Source of the DNA: JAGQSZ01 sp049647585
Lineage (GTDB): Bacteria > Actinomycetota > Acidimicrobiia > Acidimicrobiales > Microtrichaceae
Assembly: GCA_049647585.1 (NCBI GenBank)
Contig: JBARXY010000008.1
Span: 1-64,000 of the forward strand
Direction: 5' to 3'
Length of the DNA: 64,000 nt
In this document: positions 43,286 to 52,336 of the stretch, in pieces
Position numbering within the stretch: the stretch's first letter is position 1
Layout of the letters: each line of letters starts with the position of its first letter
Position numbers and translations under genes: made by a program
Notes under the pieces: model-generated
Database searches by the model: none
Told to the model about the DNA's origin: nothing
Seen by the model: only the letters and a program-made list of their open reading frames with translations

Positions 43286-43876
43286 TCAGTCGGCGACACC
43301 CAGTCCACCCCGGCAGAATGACGCGACCATGTCCGAGACAAGGATCGGATCCTCGCCCCGTTCCGCTATGTAGACCTGGGTGAGCAGGTTGGCCACTCCG
43401 AGCATCGCGATTGCCAGCGCCTCGGAGTCCCTGTCTGGAATGAGGCCCTCCTTGATCGCAGACTCGATCTGGGTCCGCGCATCGCCTACCAGGACCTTCT
43501 GACCAGCACGCATGGCACCCTGGAACGTCGACTCGGTCCGGGCAAACTCGAACAGTTGCCGCAGGTCGTTGTGCTCGGCGAGCCAGATGACGGCTGCTCG
43601 AATTCCAAGGTCGATCTTCTCGAGGGGGTCCTGTGTCGAACTTATTGCCCGTTGCTGTCGGCGTCGCATGTCCAATTGCGACGACCGGAGGATCTCGATG
43701 AAGAGTTCCTCCTTCGAATCGAAGTACCAGTAGAAGACGCCCTTGCCGACTCCGATTCCATCGACGATGTCGGCCACGGAAGTCGGGTGGTACCCGTTCT
43801 CGGCGAACCTTCTTGTCGCATAGGCGATGAGTTGAGCTCTGCGCTCTTTCCCACGTTGGGTTAGCTGGCGCGCCAT
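43286..43876 (-). CDS. TetR-family transcriptional regulator
   Basis: The protein has 196 residues from the ATG at 43876. The HTH is at about 10-55: LIAYATRRFAENGYHPTSVAD, then GVGKGVFYWYFDSKEELF, the classic TetR pattern. The ligand domain is all-helical. The gene is 35 nt downstream of the glycerol kinase gene on the same strand, and a palindromic site lies between them. It probably regulates itself and possibly the kinase operon. The ligand is unknown, and a longer upstream frame exists but runs through the palindrome. Confidence 0.88.
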   Translation of the reverse strand: MARQLTQRGKERRAQLIAYATRRFAENGYHPTSVADIVDGIGVGKGVFYWYFDSKEELFIEILRSSQLDMRRRQQRAISSTQDPLEKIDLGIRAAVIWLAEHNDLRQLFEFARTESTFQGAMRAGQKVLVGDARTQIESAIKEGLIPDRDSEALAIAMLGVANLLTQVYIAERGEDPILVSDMVASFCRGGLGVAD

Positions 43877-43900
43877 TCCAGTCACGCTAGCAACGTTCTT

Positions 43901-43912
43901 GACCGATCGGTC
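43901..43912. promoter_or_regulatory. Palindromic operator candidate for TetR
   Basis: GACCGATCGGTC is a perfect 12-bp palindrome in the 35-nt gap between the glycerol kinase stop and the TetR start. Paired GACCG/CGGTC half-sites are common TetR-type operators in actinobacteria. Autoregulation is the simplest reading. It overlaps the last base of the kinase stop codon. Confidence 0.6.
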
Positions 43913-45447
43913 TAGTTGGAGCTCATTGAGCTCGCCCAACCTGCCGAGCGGCTGACCCCTCGTCGCCAAAGTTCGTATGCGGCTTCGGTAGGGCCACGGT
44001 CCGGGTTCGGGGTGAAGGTCGCATCAGCGGACCAGCTCGTCGCAATCTCATCGACACTCGACCACATGCCCACACCCAGCCCGGCCAGATAAGCGGCACC
44101 CAGCGCTGTCGTCTCGGCAACCGAGGATCGGAGCACCGAACAGTTCAGCTGATCAGCTTGCATCTGAAGCATCATGTCCATCGCTGCCGCTCCGCCGTCG
44201 ACCCGAAGTTCACGAAGCTCGGATCCGGAAGCGGCGCTCATGGCTTCGATTACGTCCCGGGTCTGGAAGGTCATCGAATCGACGACGGCCCGCGCAATGT
44301 GGGCACGACCGGTACCCCTGGTGATTCCCAGGATCGTGCCCCGGGCGTGAGGGTCCCAGTAGGGCGAACCCAGGCCTGTGAAGGCAGGAACCACGACAAC
44401 CCCGGCCGGGTCCTCGACGCTTGCCGCGAGGGCTTCGGTATCGGAGGCCGAGTCGATGATCTTCAAGCCGTCGCGCAACCACTGCACAGCGGCCCCGGTG
44501 ACGAAGATCGCCCCTTCGAGTGCGTAGTGGGTCACATTCCGGATAGTCGACTCTCCGAGCATCGATCCCGGCACCGTCCAGGCGACTGTGGTCAGTAGGC
44601 CGTCCTTGGGTCCCGGCGAGTTCTCGCCAGTGTTCATGAGTACGAAGGAGCCGGTTCCATAGGTGTTCTTGGCCATTCCGGGACTCGTGCACGCCTGACC
44701 AAAGAGCGCTGCCTGTTGGTCCCCTGCAATACCCGTCACGGGTGTTCCGGAAGGTACGCCGCAATTGCCTTCGGTAACTCCGAACGACCCCGCCGAGGGA
44801 AGAACGGTGGGGAGGGCATCCATCGGGACTCCGAAGAGATTGCAGAGTTCCTCGGACCAAGCCAGGTGGTTGATGTCGAAGAGCATCGTGCGACTGGCGT
44901 TCGATGGCTCGGTCGCGTGGACAGCGCCGCCCGTCAGCTTCCAGGTGATCCAACTGTCGACCGTGCCGAGCAACAGATTCTCATCGACCTTCACTCCGCC
45001 GTGTCGAATCATCCATTCAAACTTCGAACCCGAGAAATAGGGGTCGAGTACCAGCCCGCTGCGCTCTCGGACCATCGGCAGGTGGCCATCGCTACTCAAC
45101 TGCTCACACCGATCGGCGGTCCGGCGGTCCTGCCAGACGATCGCGCGGCTGCGGGGTCGGCCGGTTTGCCTGTCCCATGCAACGGCGGTCTCGCGCTGGT
45201 TGGTGATCCCGATGGCGGCAACGGTTCGTCCGAGTGAACGAGTGAGATCTGTGAGCACCTCGACAGTGGTCGTCCAGATCTCGTCGGCGTCGTGTTCGAC
45301 GAGACCGGGTTCGGGGAAGTACTGGGTGAACTCCTTGTAGCTGCGGCCGACCGGAGTCCCGGACGAGTCGACGGCAAAGGCTCTGATCCCGGTTGTTCCG
45401 GCATCGATCGCAACGATCACGGCGTCGTCAGGTGATCTGGTGTTCAT
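43912..45447 (-). CDS. glpK: Glycerol kinase
   Basis: The enzyme phosphorylates glycerol with ATP to glycerol-3-phosphate. It has 511 residues. FGGY motifs are AIDAGTTGIRAFAV near 13, NQRETAVAWDRQTG near 81, WQDRRTADRC near 103, GIAGDQQAALFGQ near 235, and KNTYGTGSFVLMNTG near 255. GLGSPYWDPHARGTILGI near 358 is the canonical GlpK region. It matches glycerol kinase better than the FGGY gene at 25325. ATG at 45447 is the start. The TetR gene follows on the same strand. Confidence 0.93.
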   Translation of the reverse strand: MNTRSPDDAVIVAIDAGTTGIRAFAVDSSGTPVGRSYKEFTQYFPEPGLVEHDADEIWTTTVEVLTDLTRSLGRTVAAIGITNQRETAVAWDRQTGRPRSRAIVWQDRRTADRCEQLSSDGHLPMVRERSGLVLDPYFSGSKFEWMIRHGGVKVDENLLLGTVDSWITWKLTGGAVHATEPSNASRTMLFDINHLAWSEELCNLFGVPMDALPTVLPSAGSFGVTEGNCGVPSGTPVTGIAGDQQAALFGQACTSPGMAKNTYGTGSFVLMNTGENSPGPKDGLLTTVAWTVPGSMLGESTIRNVTHYALEGAIFVTGAAVQWLRDGLKIIDSASDTEALAASVEDPAGVVVVPAFTGLGSPYWDPHARGTILGITRGTGRAHIARAVVDSMTFQTRDVIEAMSAASGSELRELRVDGGAAAMDMMLQMQADQLNCSVLRSSVAETTALGAAYLAGLGVGMWSSVDEIATSWSADATFTPNPDRGPTEAAYELWRRGVSRSAGWASSMSSN

Positions 45448-45573
45448 CGGCGAAAACCTACTCGCCCCCAAATCTCGGCTCGGTGACCTCGAAGGGATCC
45501 TCGAACCTCAAGCCGCGCAGACCATGGACGCGTTTGTCGCAGGGTCCGAGCCGACACGTCAGCGTGGTCGAAG

Positions 45574-45796
45574 GTGACCGCAATCGACGTCATCTACGAA
45601 GGGGAGGGCGGACCGTGGGTCGTGGCCCGCGCAGCACAACGTGGAACACGCACGCTAATCGAGTACACCGACGCCCATCTCGCTGCTGGGGCCGAGCTTG
45701 CCCCAGTGCGCCACCCGACAAGTGTGCGCGCACGCTCCTTTGATGGGCGCGACGAGACCCATCTGCCCGGCTTGTTGGCCGATGCGCTGCCTGATT
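45574..45796 (+). pseudogene. Truncated hipA N-terminal fragment
   Basis: Starting at GTG 45574 the frame reads like the N-terminus of HipA-type kinases: a VIYEGEGGPWVVARAAQRG start and a THLPGLLADALPDF segment at about residues 62-75, where HipA has the LPGxxADxLPD motif. Beyond about 45796 the frame keeps open to 46083 but the sequence reads as out-of-frame shadow of the minus-strand gene that ends at 45838. The kinase domain is absent, so this is a remnant of a HipA toxin gene. No hipB antitoxin gene is visible nearby. Confidence 0.55.
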
Positions 45797-45837
45797 TTCG
45801 GTGGTCGGGATCTCGGGCGGTTCGAACGCGGAGTGGT

Positions 45838-46638
45838 TCAGCCGCCGGGCTGGAAGTCGATAGTCAGCGGAAGTTCGGCATTGTTGTAGAGCGCATCTCG
45901 AACCCACAAGTTACCCGAGACCTGTCCCGTGAGCGGGCCCACGAGACCGATCCAACTCCCATCGCAGGAATAGACGACATCGGCTTCGGTCGCCGACACC
46001 GGCGTCAGCGTCGCTTCGCGGCACGTGTTGGAGTAGCTCGAGCCACTGAACGTGATGTTCTTAGAATTGGGTGCGTTCCATAGTCCGAGGAAGACTGGAG
46101 AGTCGTCGCGCACCCGGGCGGTCACAGTGAACGGAGTGCCCCGTGTGACTACCTCCGGCGAGGTGTGGTAGCTCACCAGCGTCGGTGGCGACACGTCGTC
46201 GGAACCTCCGACCACCTCGAACGTCACCGTGGAAGGCGGAGGTGGCGGCGACTGAAAGGGGTAGTCGGTGGGCGGCAAGTAGTTGGGGCGGTAGCTGAGT
46301 GTCCAGGTGCCGTTCGACACCAACGCTGGAAGCGCGCAGTTGATCGTGATCGTGGCATGCGTCAGGTCGCCGCCGGGATGTTCGATCGTCGAGGTGCAGT
46401 TCTCGACGCCGACGCCGGAACCCTGCGGGTTGACCAGAGCGAGTGGTAATACGTTGTAGACCTCCACGTTGTGGCTGGCTTCGATCCGGACACTGACCGT
46501 GTCGCCGGGATGGGCCGGCTGCGGCGAGATCTCTACCGAGTCGACGCTCGGTGGGGCGGGTGCCGGCGGCGTGTAGCACCCCGCCAGTGAGCCGAGCAGC
46601 ACCAACACGACGACGCCGTACACCGAACGCTTCAACAT
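45838..46638 (-). CDS. Secreted lipoprotein of unknown function
   Basis: The protein has 266 residues from the ATG at 46638, preceded by a GGGGGG tract. Lipobox: LLGSLAGC at about 13-20. The rest is beta-rich with two Ig-like or bacterial beta-sandwich halves: ISPQPAHPGDTVSVRIEA and VTRGTPFTVTARVRDDS. Many Thr, Ser and Pro. Cys pairs may form disulfides. It would be tethered to the outer leaflet. There is no recognised family. It ends about 42 nt from a hipA remnant. Confidence 0.7.
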   Translation of the reverse strand: MLKRSVYGVVVLVLLGSLAGCYTPPAPAPPSVDSVEISPQPAHPGDTVSVRIEASHNVEVYNVLPLALVNPQGSGVGVENCTSTIEHPGGDLTHATITINCALPALVSNGTWTLSYRPNYLPPTDYPFQSPPPPPSTVTFEVVGGSDDVSPPTLVSYHTSPEVVTRGTPFTVTARVRDDSPVFLGLWNAPNSKNITFSGSSYSNTCREATLTPVSATEADVVYSCDGSWIGLVGPLTGQVSGNLWVRDALYNNAELPLTIDFQPGG

Positions 46639-46864
46639 GATCAGATCCCCCCTGGGCCGCACGACGTGCGCGAAAGAACCCTAGTGGAGTGTCGCGGAAC
46701 TCGCGGAAAATGGGTGTCGCCGGGCGAGTAGCGAGTCCGATCTGTGGGGCGGCAGGCAGCGCCGGTACCCGGCGAGGCTCGCCAAACTAGTGAAGGAGGA
46801 CAGATCGATAGCTTCCAGGTGTTGAGGGCCCACCCGAACAGTTCAGGGGGCTTGCTCGGATCGC

Positions 46865-47428
46865 TCAGCTCAGGGCTGCCTCTGACACCAGTATCTGTGC
46901 CATCGCCAACAGGGGCGACTGGCCTGGCGCTGGGCCACAGGCGTCGATCTGCTGCGCCGCACCATCAACTATGAACTGATAGTGCACGAGGGTCCAGAAG
47001 TTCTCCTCGGCTGCATCGCAGGTGTGCGCGACATCGCGACGAAGTTGGTCGAGATTTGCATCCGCGAGGTTGGTCCGAAGGCTGGTCAGGTCCTCGGCCG
47101 AGAACTGTCCAGCTTTCGAGGTGCCATTGCCATATCTGATTCGGAATGAGCCGTCGTCGAGAACGATCAAGTGCTTCTCACACGTGCTGTCGCAGTCGAG
47201 CACGTCCAGGCGCATCAATTCACCAGGTTGAATCGTATCGGGCCCGGTTCCGGCTGGCTTCGAAACCGGTGGCTCAGATGCGCCGTCTGAAGGCAATGAA
47301 CTCGACGATTCGACATCGTCCGCAGGTACCGCATTTTGGGCGGCGATAGCATCGGTCCCGCCGGAGGAACACCCCGTCAAAATGACGATGAGCGCTAGTC
47401 CGCACGCTAAAAGGCCCAATCTTCCCAT
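46865..47428 (-). CDS. Small lipoprotein of unknown function
   Basis: The protein has 187 residues. Signal and lipobox: LIVILTGC near 13-20. A Ser-rich linker (about 38-65) leads to a compact domain with four cysteines (DCDSTCEKHL, HTCDAAEENF, DACGPAPG) that may form disulfide bonds. A DDGSFRIRYGNGT strand is central. It is predicted to be outside the membrane. It is close to the other lipoprotein gene on the same strand but not in an overlapping operon. Confidence 0.7.
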   Translation of the reverse strand: MGRLGLLACGLALIVILTGCSSGGTDAIAAQNAVPADDVESSSSLPSDGASEPPVSKPAGTGPDTIQPGELMRLDVLDCDSTCEKHLIVLDDGSFRIRYGNGTSKAGQFSAEDLTSLRTNLADANLDQLRRDVAHTCDAAEENFWTLVHYQFIVDGAAQQIDACGPAPGQSPLLAMAQILVSEAALS

Positions 47429-47997
47429 CGGCGGGACTGTATCGATCGAACGCGTCGAGCGCTACTGCTTGCTGAGCCCCTAACGGAGCGCTTGTTTGCG
47501 CACTGTCGTTGGGGCGGCATTCGACTTTCTAAGCCGACAGGTGGAGGTCTGGTCGACGGCTCGCACGACCGGCGGTTGCGAACACCCAACCAATTCGAGT
47601 CAGAGTTATTTGTACTATTGCAGCGACTGGTTACGCACTCGTCGACCCGAGCAGCGGTGTTCGCTGGCCACCTCTACTGGACCGTCACGCCGATTCAAGC
47701 AGGACTCAAAGCCCTAGCCGACTTCGGAGACAAGATCGATGAAATAGGCGAGAAGCGCAGAGCGAGGAAGGCAGAACTCGGAGTAGCCCAACTCGGAAGC
47801 CTCCCGGCGAATCTTTGACCACCGAACCACGAACTCAGTTCAACTAGGTTCTATGCAGTTTGCGGGTGCTGTGTTACAAGGAACGCACCCGATAGGCCTG
47901 TCCCTAAACGGCACTTTGGTAGCAGGTCCGGGATCTGCGATAGTCGGACCTCTACAGATTGAGCCTGGTGGCGGACGATGGATTGGAAACGACTCCG
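47429..47997. other. 569-bp stretch without a supported gene
   Basis: Several weak frames overlap here. The best + strand candidate is 47492-47818 (108 residues), with a helical GDKIDEIGEKRRARKAEL end but no recognisable start context. The composition is less biased than in the neighbouring genes. The stretch may hold decayed genes. No RNA structure, repeat or mobile element is seen. Confidence 0.5.
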
Positions 47998-48507
47998 TCA
48001 GGGTTCGGGATAAGTGTCGAGCCGGCGGAGCGCCTCATCCAATGCGGCCCGGTAGGAGAGTAGAAGAGGTTCGTCGGTGAAGAGATCCAGGCTGACCGAG
48101 TCAGCGAGAAACTGCGCTGACGAGTCTTTGCCTCCGATGAAGAAATGTCGCTTCGATCGGTCTCCCAGGTAGGTCGTGCCGAAAGTTGCGAGGTTGTAGG
48201 CGTCGATCTCGTCGGACCACTCGGATTCGAGAACCTCGTAGACCCCGGCGCTGAGGTCGCCCCGGGGGTCCTTCCAGAATGCTTCTTCGTTGGGGTATCC
48301 GTGGATGCACTGCACCACGCCGCGCACCGTAATGAGGGCGGCGCACTCCACTCGGTCTCGAGAGGTCAGGCTCGGGGTGTAGCCGCACGACAGGGCATAC
48401 GCGTTGGACCTCTCCTCGCGAGCCAGGATCATGAGGTCAGTCCCCGATGAGCACGGCTCGAACGGCAGATCGAGCCTGTGGACGGTTCCTCCAAAGCTGT
48501 TTCCCAC
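47998..48507 (-). CDS. Hypothetical protein
   Basis: The protein has 169 residues from the GTG at 48507; the frame is open to 48540 but GTG gives a sensible start. The sequence has normal coding character: DLMILAREERSNAYALSCG, a Trp-rich FWKDPRGDLSAGVYEVLES stretch and SKRHFFIGGKDSSAQFL. No signal peptide or transmembrane segment. No recognised family, and no operon partner. Confidence 0.6.
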   Translation of the reverse strand: MGNSFGGTVHRLDLPFEPCSSGTDLMILAREERSNAYALSCGYTPSLTSRDRVECAALITVRGVVQCIHGYPNEEAFWKDPRGDLSAGVYEVLESEWSDEIDAYNLATFGTTYLGDRSKRHFFIGGKDSSAQFLADSVSLDLFTDEPLLLSYRAALDEALRRLDTYPEP

Positions 48508-48901
48508 TAGCCCATTATGGCGCAACCCGCTGAATGCCATTCTATCGCCGGTTATGTAGGTACTTCAGGACTAAACCGAAAGTCTCCACTCGGGGTTGAG
48601 TCGGTTTGGTCCGCCGACGTGAACCTCCACCCCGCTGAGCCGGTTGCCCGCACCCCGAGGCCTCCCCTTCCCGTCCTTGCTGCGCCCGGCCTCGGGCCCC
48701 TCGACTGGTTCTCTCCAGCGGTCGACGCAGGCTTTCCAAGGCGCGCTGCCCAGACCCAGCGAATCTCTCAGGCGCCCCAAGCGATCCGAAAGAAGGAGCC
48801 CTCCGGAAGGACCCGTCTGGAGGGGAGATATCGGAACCTTGGGCGCAGGTGCCCGCCACCTGTCGAACCGGTGCAGCGCAAAGCATCGGTAGGGTTGGAG
48901 A
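48508..48901. other. 394-bp stretch upstream of phosphofructokinase
   Basis: I see no convincing gene. A minus-strand frame (48542-48886) is Arg/Gly/Pro-rich and looks like a shadow. A CTCTCAGGCGCC string at about 48766 and a CCGAAAGAAGGAGC string at about 48786 recall parts of a glycine riboswitch, but in the wrong order. A leader RNA or promoter for the phosphofructokinase gene is possible. Confidence 0.4.
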
Positions 48902-49936
48902 ATGCGCATCGGAGTGCTGACATCAGGCGGCGACTGTCCAGGTCTTAATGCCGTGATCAGGGCAATCGTCCGAAAGGTTGATCGGATCCACGGGGGATCG
49001 GTCGTCGGATTCAGAGACGCTTGGAGGGGCGTACTCGATGATGACTACCAGGTTCTGGACGTCGATTCTTGCCGGGGGATCCTTCCTCGCGGCGGCACAA
49101 TTCTTGGCACCTCGAGGATTCAGCCCTACCAGTTCGACGACGGTCTTGAGCGGGTCCGCTCAGCCATGCAGGAACATCGCCTCGACGGGTTCGTGGTGAT
49201 CGGCGGCAACGGTTCCATGCGGGCGGCCCTCGACCTGCAGCGCGACGGCGTGCCGTGCATCGGCGTGCCCAAGACCATCGACAACGACATCGACGCCACT
49301 GAATTGTCGTTCGGTTTCGACACGGCAGTCCACGTTGCGAGCTCAGCCATTGATCGTCTCCACACCACCGCCGAGGCGCACCATCGCGTGATGGTTGTCG
49401 AGGTGATGGGTCGCCACACCGGTCACATTGCAGTAAGGGCCGGACTGGCCGGGGGAGCGTCGATGATCCTCATCCCCGAGGTTCCTTTCGACATTGCCGA
49501 GGTTTGCGCGGCGCTCGAGCGTCGTCACGGCGGCAACAAGTTCGCTTCGATCGTCGTGGTGGCCGAGGGGGCCATGCCTGTCGAGGGCACCATGGCCGCG
49601 CCCGACTACGAGATCGATCGCTTCGGCCACAAGCGTCTCGGCGGCATCGGCATGATGATCGCCTCCGAGATCGAAGGCAGGGTAGGACTTGAGACTCGGT
49701 TGACCTCGCTCGGATACGTCCAGCGAGGTGGGACCCCAACCGCCTACGACAGAGTCCTCGCCACCCGGTACGGGGTTGCGGCGGCAGATGCGGCGGCCGG
49801 CGGGCTTTGGGGATCGATGGTTGCATTGCAGGCGGACAAGATCGTTCACGTCCAGCTTGCCGATGCCGTCAACACGACCAAGACCGTCGATCTGGACTTC
49901 TATCGTGAGGTTGCCATGCCGTTCTTCGCACAGTGA
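48902..49936 (+). CDS. 6-phosphofructokinase-like enzyme with Asn103
   Basis: The protein has 344 residues. PFK motifs are present: GVLTSGGDCPGLNAVIR at 4-20, PKTIDNDI near 123-130 with the catalytic Asp127, and VVEVMGRHTGH near 164. At position 103, the Mg-binding Asp or Glu of GG(D/E)G is Asn (GGNGSMRAAL). Gly104 favours ATP as donor, but Lys124 is typical of the PPi-dependent branch. The mixed signature makes the phosphate donor uncertain and reduced activity possible. ATG at 48902, with a GGAG very close to it. Confidence 0.8.
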   Translation: MRIGVLTSGGDCPGLNAVIRAIVRKVDRIHGGSVVGFRDAWRGVLDDDYQVLDVDSCRGILPRGGTILGTSRIQPYQFDDGLERVRSAMQEHRLDGFVVIGGNGSMRAALDLQRDGVPCIGVPKTIDNDIDATELSFGFDTAVHVASSAIDRLHTTAEAHHRVMVVEVMGRHTGHIAVRAGLAGGASMILIPEVPFDIAEVCAALERRHGGNKFASIVVVAEGAMPVEGTMAAPDYEIDRFGHKRLGGIGMMIASEIEGRVGLETRLTSLGYVQRGGTPTAYDRVLATRYGVAAADAAAGGLWGSMVALQADKIVHVQLADAVNTTKTVDLDFYREVAMPFFAQ

Positions 49937-49968
49937 GTCGGTGTTCGGTCGGTCGGCGTACTGACGCC

Positions 49969-50619
49969 TCAGCAGATCATCTTCAGACGAGCCCGGCGAG
50001 CCTTCAGCAGGGCGATTGAATCGTCACTGAGCCCGGCGCTGACCCCTTGGTCCGTCGTCGCCAGGAGGTCCCGGAAATCGCAGTTGCTGACCTCGGAGCG
50101 GTCGCCTCGGATTGGGGATGTCACCTGGATGTCCTCGCCGTTCACCTGGAATTCGACCGAGCGGACAGCTGCCTGCTGGGTGACGGTGAGCACTATCTGA
50201 GCGATGGCCTGCTGGCGGGAAACCCCGACCACGTTGTCGAAGGCCTGGGAGAGGTTGACGACCAATCTGCTGCCCCGGAGCTTGCTGGCGATGAGCGTTG
50301 TTCCTGCTGGAATCGACGAATACGCCCCGACCTCGCTCAGCGGCTTCGGGGGAGCCTTGAGCAGAGCTTCGATCAGCGTCTTCGCGGACCTGTCGGACAG
50401 GAGTGTGGTCGCAGGAACTATGGCCCCCTCGGCAACGTAGTAGAGGACCCCTTCGACTCCGCCCTGCGCTTGATCAGCCAGTGTCGTTGTGGTGGACAGC
50501 TGAGCCTCGACGGTACGCGGCGTGTGGTCCATGTTGATTCCGCATCCGGCCAGGACCATGCCCAGTACGAGGAGGACTGCGCCTAGCCGTCGCGGCAGGT
50601 CCCGGAGCGACGTGGTCAT
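49969..50619 (-). CDS. GerMN-domain lipoprotein (LpqB-like N-terminus)
   Basis: The protein has 216 residues. Lipobox VLGMVLAGC is near 18-26. A GerMN domain follows (about 55-170): VEGVLYYVAEG, LIEALLKAPP and LVVNLSQAFDN. The gene overlaps the histidine kinase gene by 4 nt (50616-50619) and lies after mtrA-mtrB, in the position of lpqB in other actinobacteria. LpqB binds the extracellular part of MtrB in mycobacteria; this shorter protein lacks the beta-propeller. A similar sensor-modulating role is inferred. Confidence 0.78.
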   Translation of the reverse strand: MTTSLRDLPRRLGAVLLVLGMVLAGCGINMDHTPRTVEAQLSTTTTLADQAQGGVEGVLYYVAEGAIVPATTLLSDRSAKTLIEALLKAPPKPLSEVGAYSSIPAGTTLIASKLRGSRLVVNLSQAFDNVVGVSRQQAIAQIVLTVTQQAAVRSVEFQVNGEDIQVTSPIRGDRSEVSNCDFRDLLATTDQGVSAGLSDDSIALLKARRARLKMIC

Positions 50620-52328
50620 TCTGCGTCCTCGGTCTCTGGACCCATCGATGGCAACACACCCGTCAGGGCGAACGCTTCGGCCTCTTCGGGGGAAACAGAC
50701 GAGAGTGCCTCGTGGTCATCGGAGTAGACCGGCTCGATCACGGGAAGTTCCAGCACGAACCTGGACCCGGGGCCACCGTCGTGACGGTCCTCGACCCAGA
50801 CTCGACCACCCTGCAGCCTGGCGTGCTCGGCCGCAAGGGCGAGCCCCAGACCGACGCCCATGTCGATCCCTCGACTTCCGCCCTGGTCTCCTCGGTTGAA
50901 GCGATCGAAGATCTTGTCGCGTTGGTTCTCGGGAACTCCCGGACCACTGTCTTCCACGGCAATGCGCACCGATCTGCCGAGCCCGACTCCATCTCCCTGC
51001 TCCGGTTCCGGGTCGACCTCGACCTCAACGGCTGTGGCGCCGTCCCCGTACTTCTTTGCGTTGTCAACGAAGTTGGCGAGGACTCGGACAAGGCGCCGCT
51101 TGTCGCAGGCCATGATCAACTCTGCCGCTTCGTCGGTGGCCTCGACCGGAATCGGATCCGGGGATGTCATCCGGACAGCGGCAGTCACGGTCGGTACAAG
51201 TGCGACCGCGTCCAGTTCAAGACGTACTGCGCCAGCGTCGAATCGGGAGATTTCGAGGAGGTCTTCGACGAGCTGTGTGAACCGCTGCATATCGAGGGTC
51301 AACAGATCGAGTGCCCGTTGGGACCGTTCCGGCAGAACGTCGCGGTTGTTCCTGAGTACCTCGATGGAGGCGTTGAGGGTCGTCAGCGGCGAACGCAGCT
51401 CATGGCTCACGTCGCTGGCGAAGCGCGCATCACGATTGATCCGGTCTTCGAGTGCCGAGACCATTTCATTGAAGTTTGCGACCAGCGGCGCCAGATCGAC
51501 GTCGTTGACGTAGTCGTCGTAGTCGATGCGGGTGTCGAGCTGACCCAGTGCGACGGCCTCTGCGGCCTCGCCGATCCGACCGAGCGGCTTGAGGGCGTAC
51601 CTGCTCGACCAGTAGCTGAGAACCACTGCCAGGGCGGTGGCCACGATCGTGACTATCACCAGCCCGACCCTCATGGTGCGCAGCGCCGAGTTGATGTCTT
51701 CGAGAGAGTGGATCTGGAAGTAGCTCGCATCGGAGCCGGGGATCGCAATGCCTATCGCCAGTAGGGGCTCGTTGCGGGCCGAGAACCTCATGATCGAGTT
51801 CTTGCGGTCGATCGTCACCTCTCGAACCATCGCGGTCGGGAGCGTGTCCACGCCGTACCTGGGGTTGAGGGACACGGTGGTGGGCTCGTCCACCGATGAC
51901 CCCGACGGAGTGACTATCAGCGACGGTGATCCGGTGTCGGGAAGGGAGCTGAGTAGCGTCTGGAGATTCGAGGTCTCGGCCCCCGCAAGTCCGCCACGAA
52001 TTGTCTCGGCGTTGGCAAGCGCCTGGGTGGTCACACCCTTCTCACGGGTGTCGATGAGTGTGCTGCGTCCGACGGCAAGGGTCGTGAACGCAAGGATCAG
52101 GGATATCAGCAGGGACACGAACGTCACCGCGAAGGTGATCCGAGCACGTAGGCCGATCTGACTTCCCCGGTGGAACGTTCGGAAGGCGGCACCGTGCTGG
52201 GCTTCTCCCGACTGTTCCTTCGCCGGAGCCTTGGAGGGGTTCGCCGCCGGAGCTTTGCCCCTGCCGGTCGAGCTTCCACCACCGGGTGTGGAACTCGTTG
52301 GTGCGGCCTTGTCGGAGCTTGAAGCCAT
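50616..52328 (-). CDS. mtrB: MtrB-like sensor histidine kinase
   Basis: The protein has 570 residues. An N-terminal Ser/Gly/Ala-rich stretch of about 55 residues precedes the first transmembrane segment (about 62-86); the second is near 220-243. Between them is an extracytoplasmic sensor domain. A HAMP region is followed by the HisKA domain with the phospho-acceptor His in DVSHELRSPLTTL and a HATPase domain (NFVDNAKKYG, EDSGPGVPENQ, GLGLALAAEHA). It pairs with the upstream MtrA-type regulator (9-nt gap). In mycobacteria MtrAB controls cell division and wall genes. Confidence 0.88.
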   Translation of the reverse strand: MASSSDKAAPTSSTPGGGSSTGRGKAPAANPSKAPAKEQSGEAQHGAAFRTFHRGSQIGLRARITFAVTFVSLLISLILAFTTLAVGRSTLIDTREKGVTTQALANAETIRGGLAGAETSNLQTLLSSLPDTGSPSLIVTPSGSSVDEPTTVSLNPRYGVDTLPTAMVREVTIDRKNSIMRFSARNEPLLAIGIAIPGSDASYFQIHSLEDINSALRTMRVGLVIVTIVATALAVVLSYWSSRYALKPLGRIGEAAEAVALGQLDTRIDYDDYVNDVDLAPLVANFNEMVSALEDRINRDARFASDVSHELRSPLTTLNASIEVLRNNRDVLPERSQRALDLLTLDMQRFTQLVEDLLEISRFDAGAVRLELDAVALVPTVTAAVRMTSPDPIPVEATDEAAELIMACDKRRLVRVLANFVDNAKKYGDGATAVEVEVDPEPEQGDGVGLGRSVRIAVEDSGPGVPENQRDKIFDRFNRGDQGGSRGIDMGVGLGLALAAEHARLQGGRVWVEDRHDGGPGSRFVLELPVIEPVYSDDHEALSSVSPEEAEAFALTGVLPSMGPETEDAE

Positions 52329-52336
52329 CTCGAATT

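Noticed and set aside
47492..47818. Open frame of 108 codons on the + strand
   Set aside because: No ribosome-binding sequence, no family resemblance and weak codon bias; overlapping frames are equally plausible.
48541..48890. Strings resembling a glycine riboswitch (CTCTCAGGCGCC and CCGAAAGAAGGAGC) upstream of phosphofructokinase
   Set aside because: The two strings are in the wrong order and the matching GGAGAG side of the first helix is missing, so no aptamer can be folded by eye.
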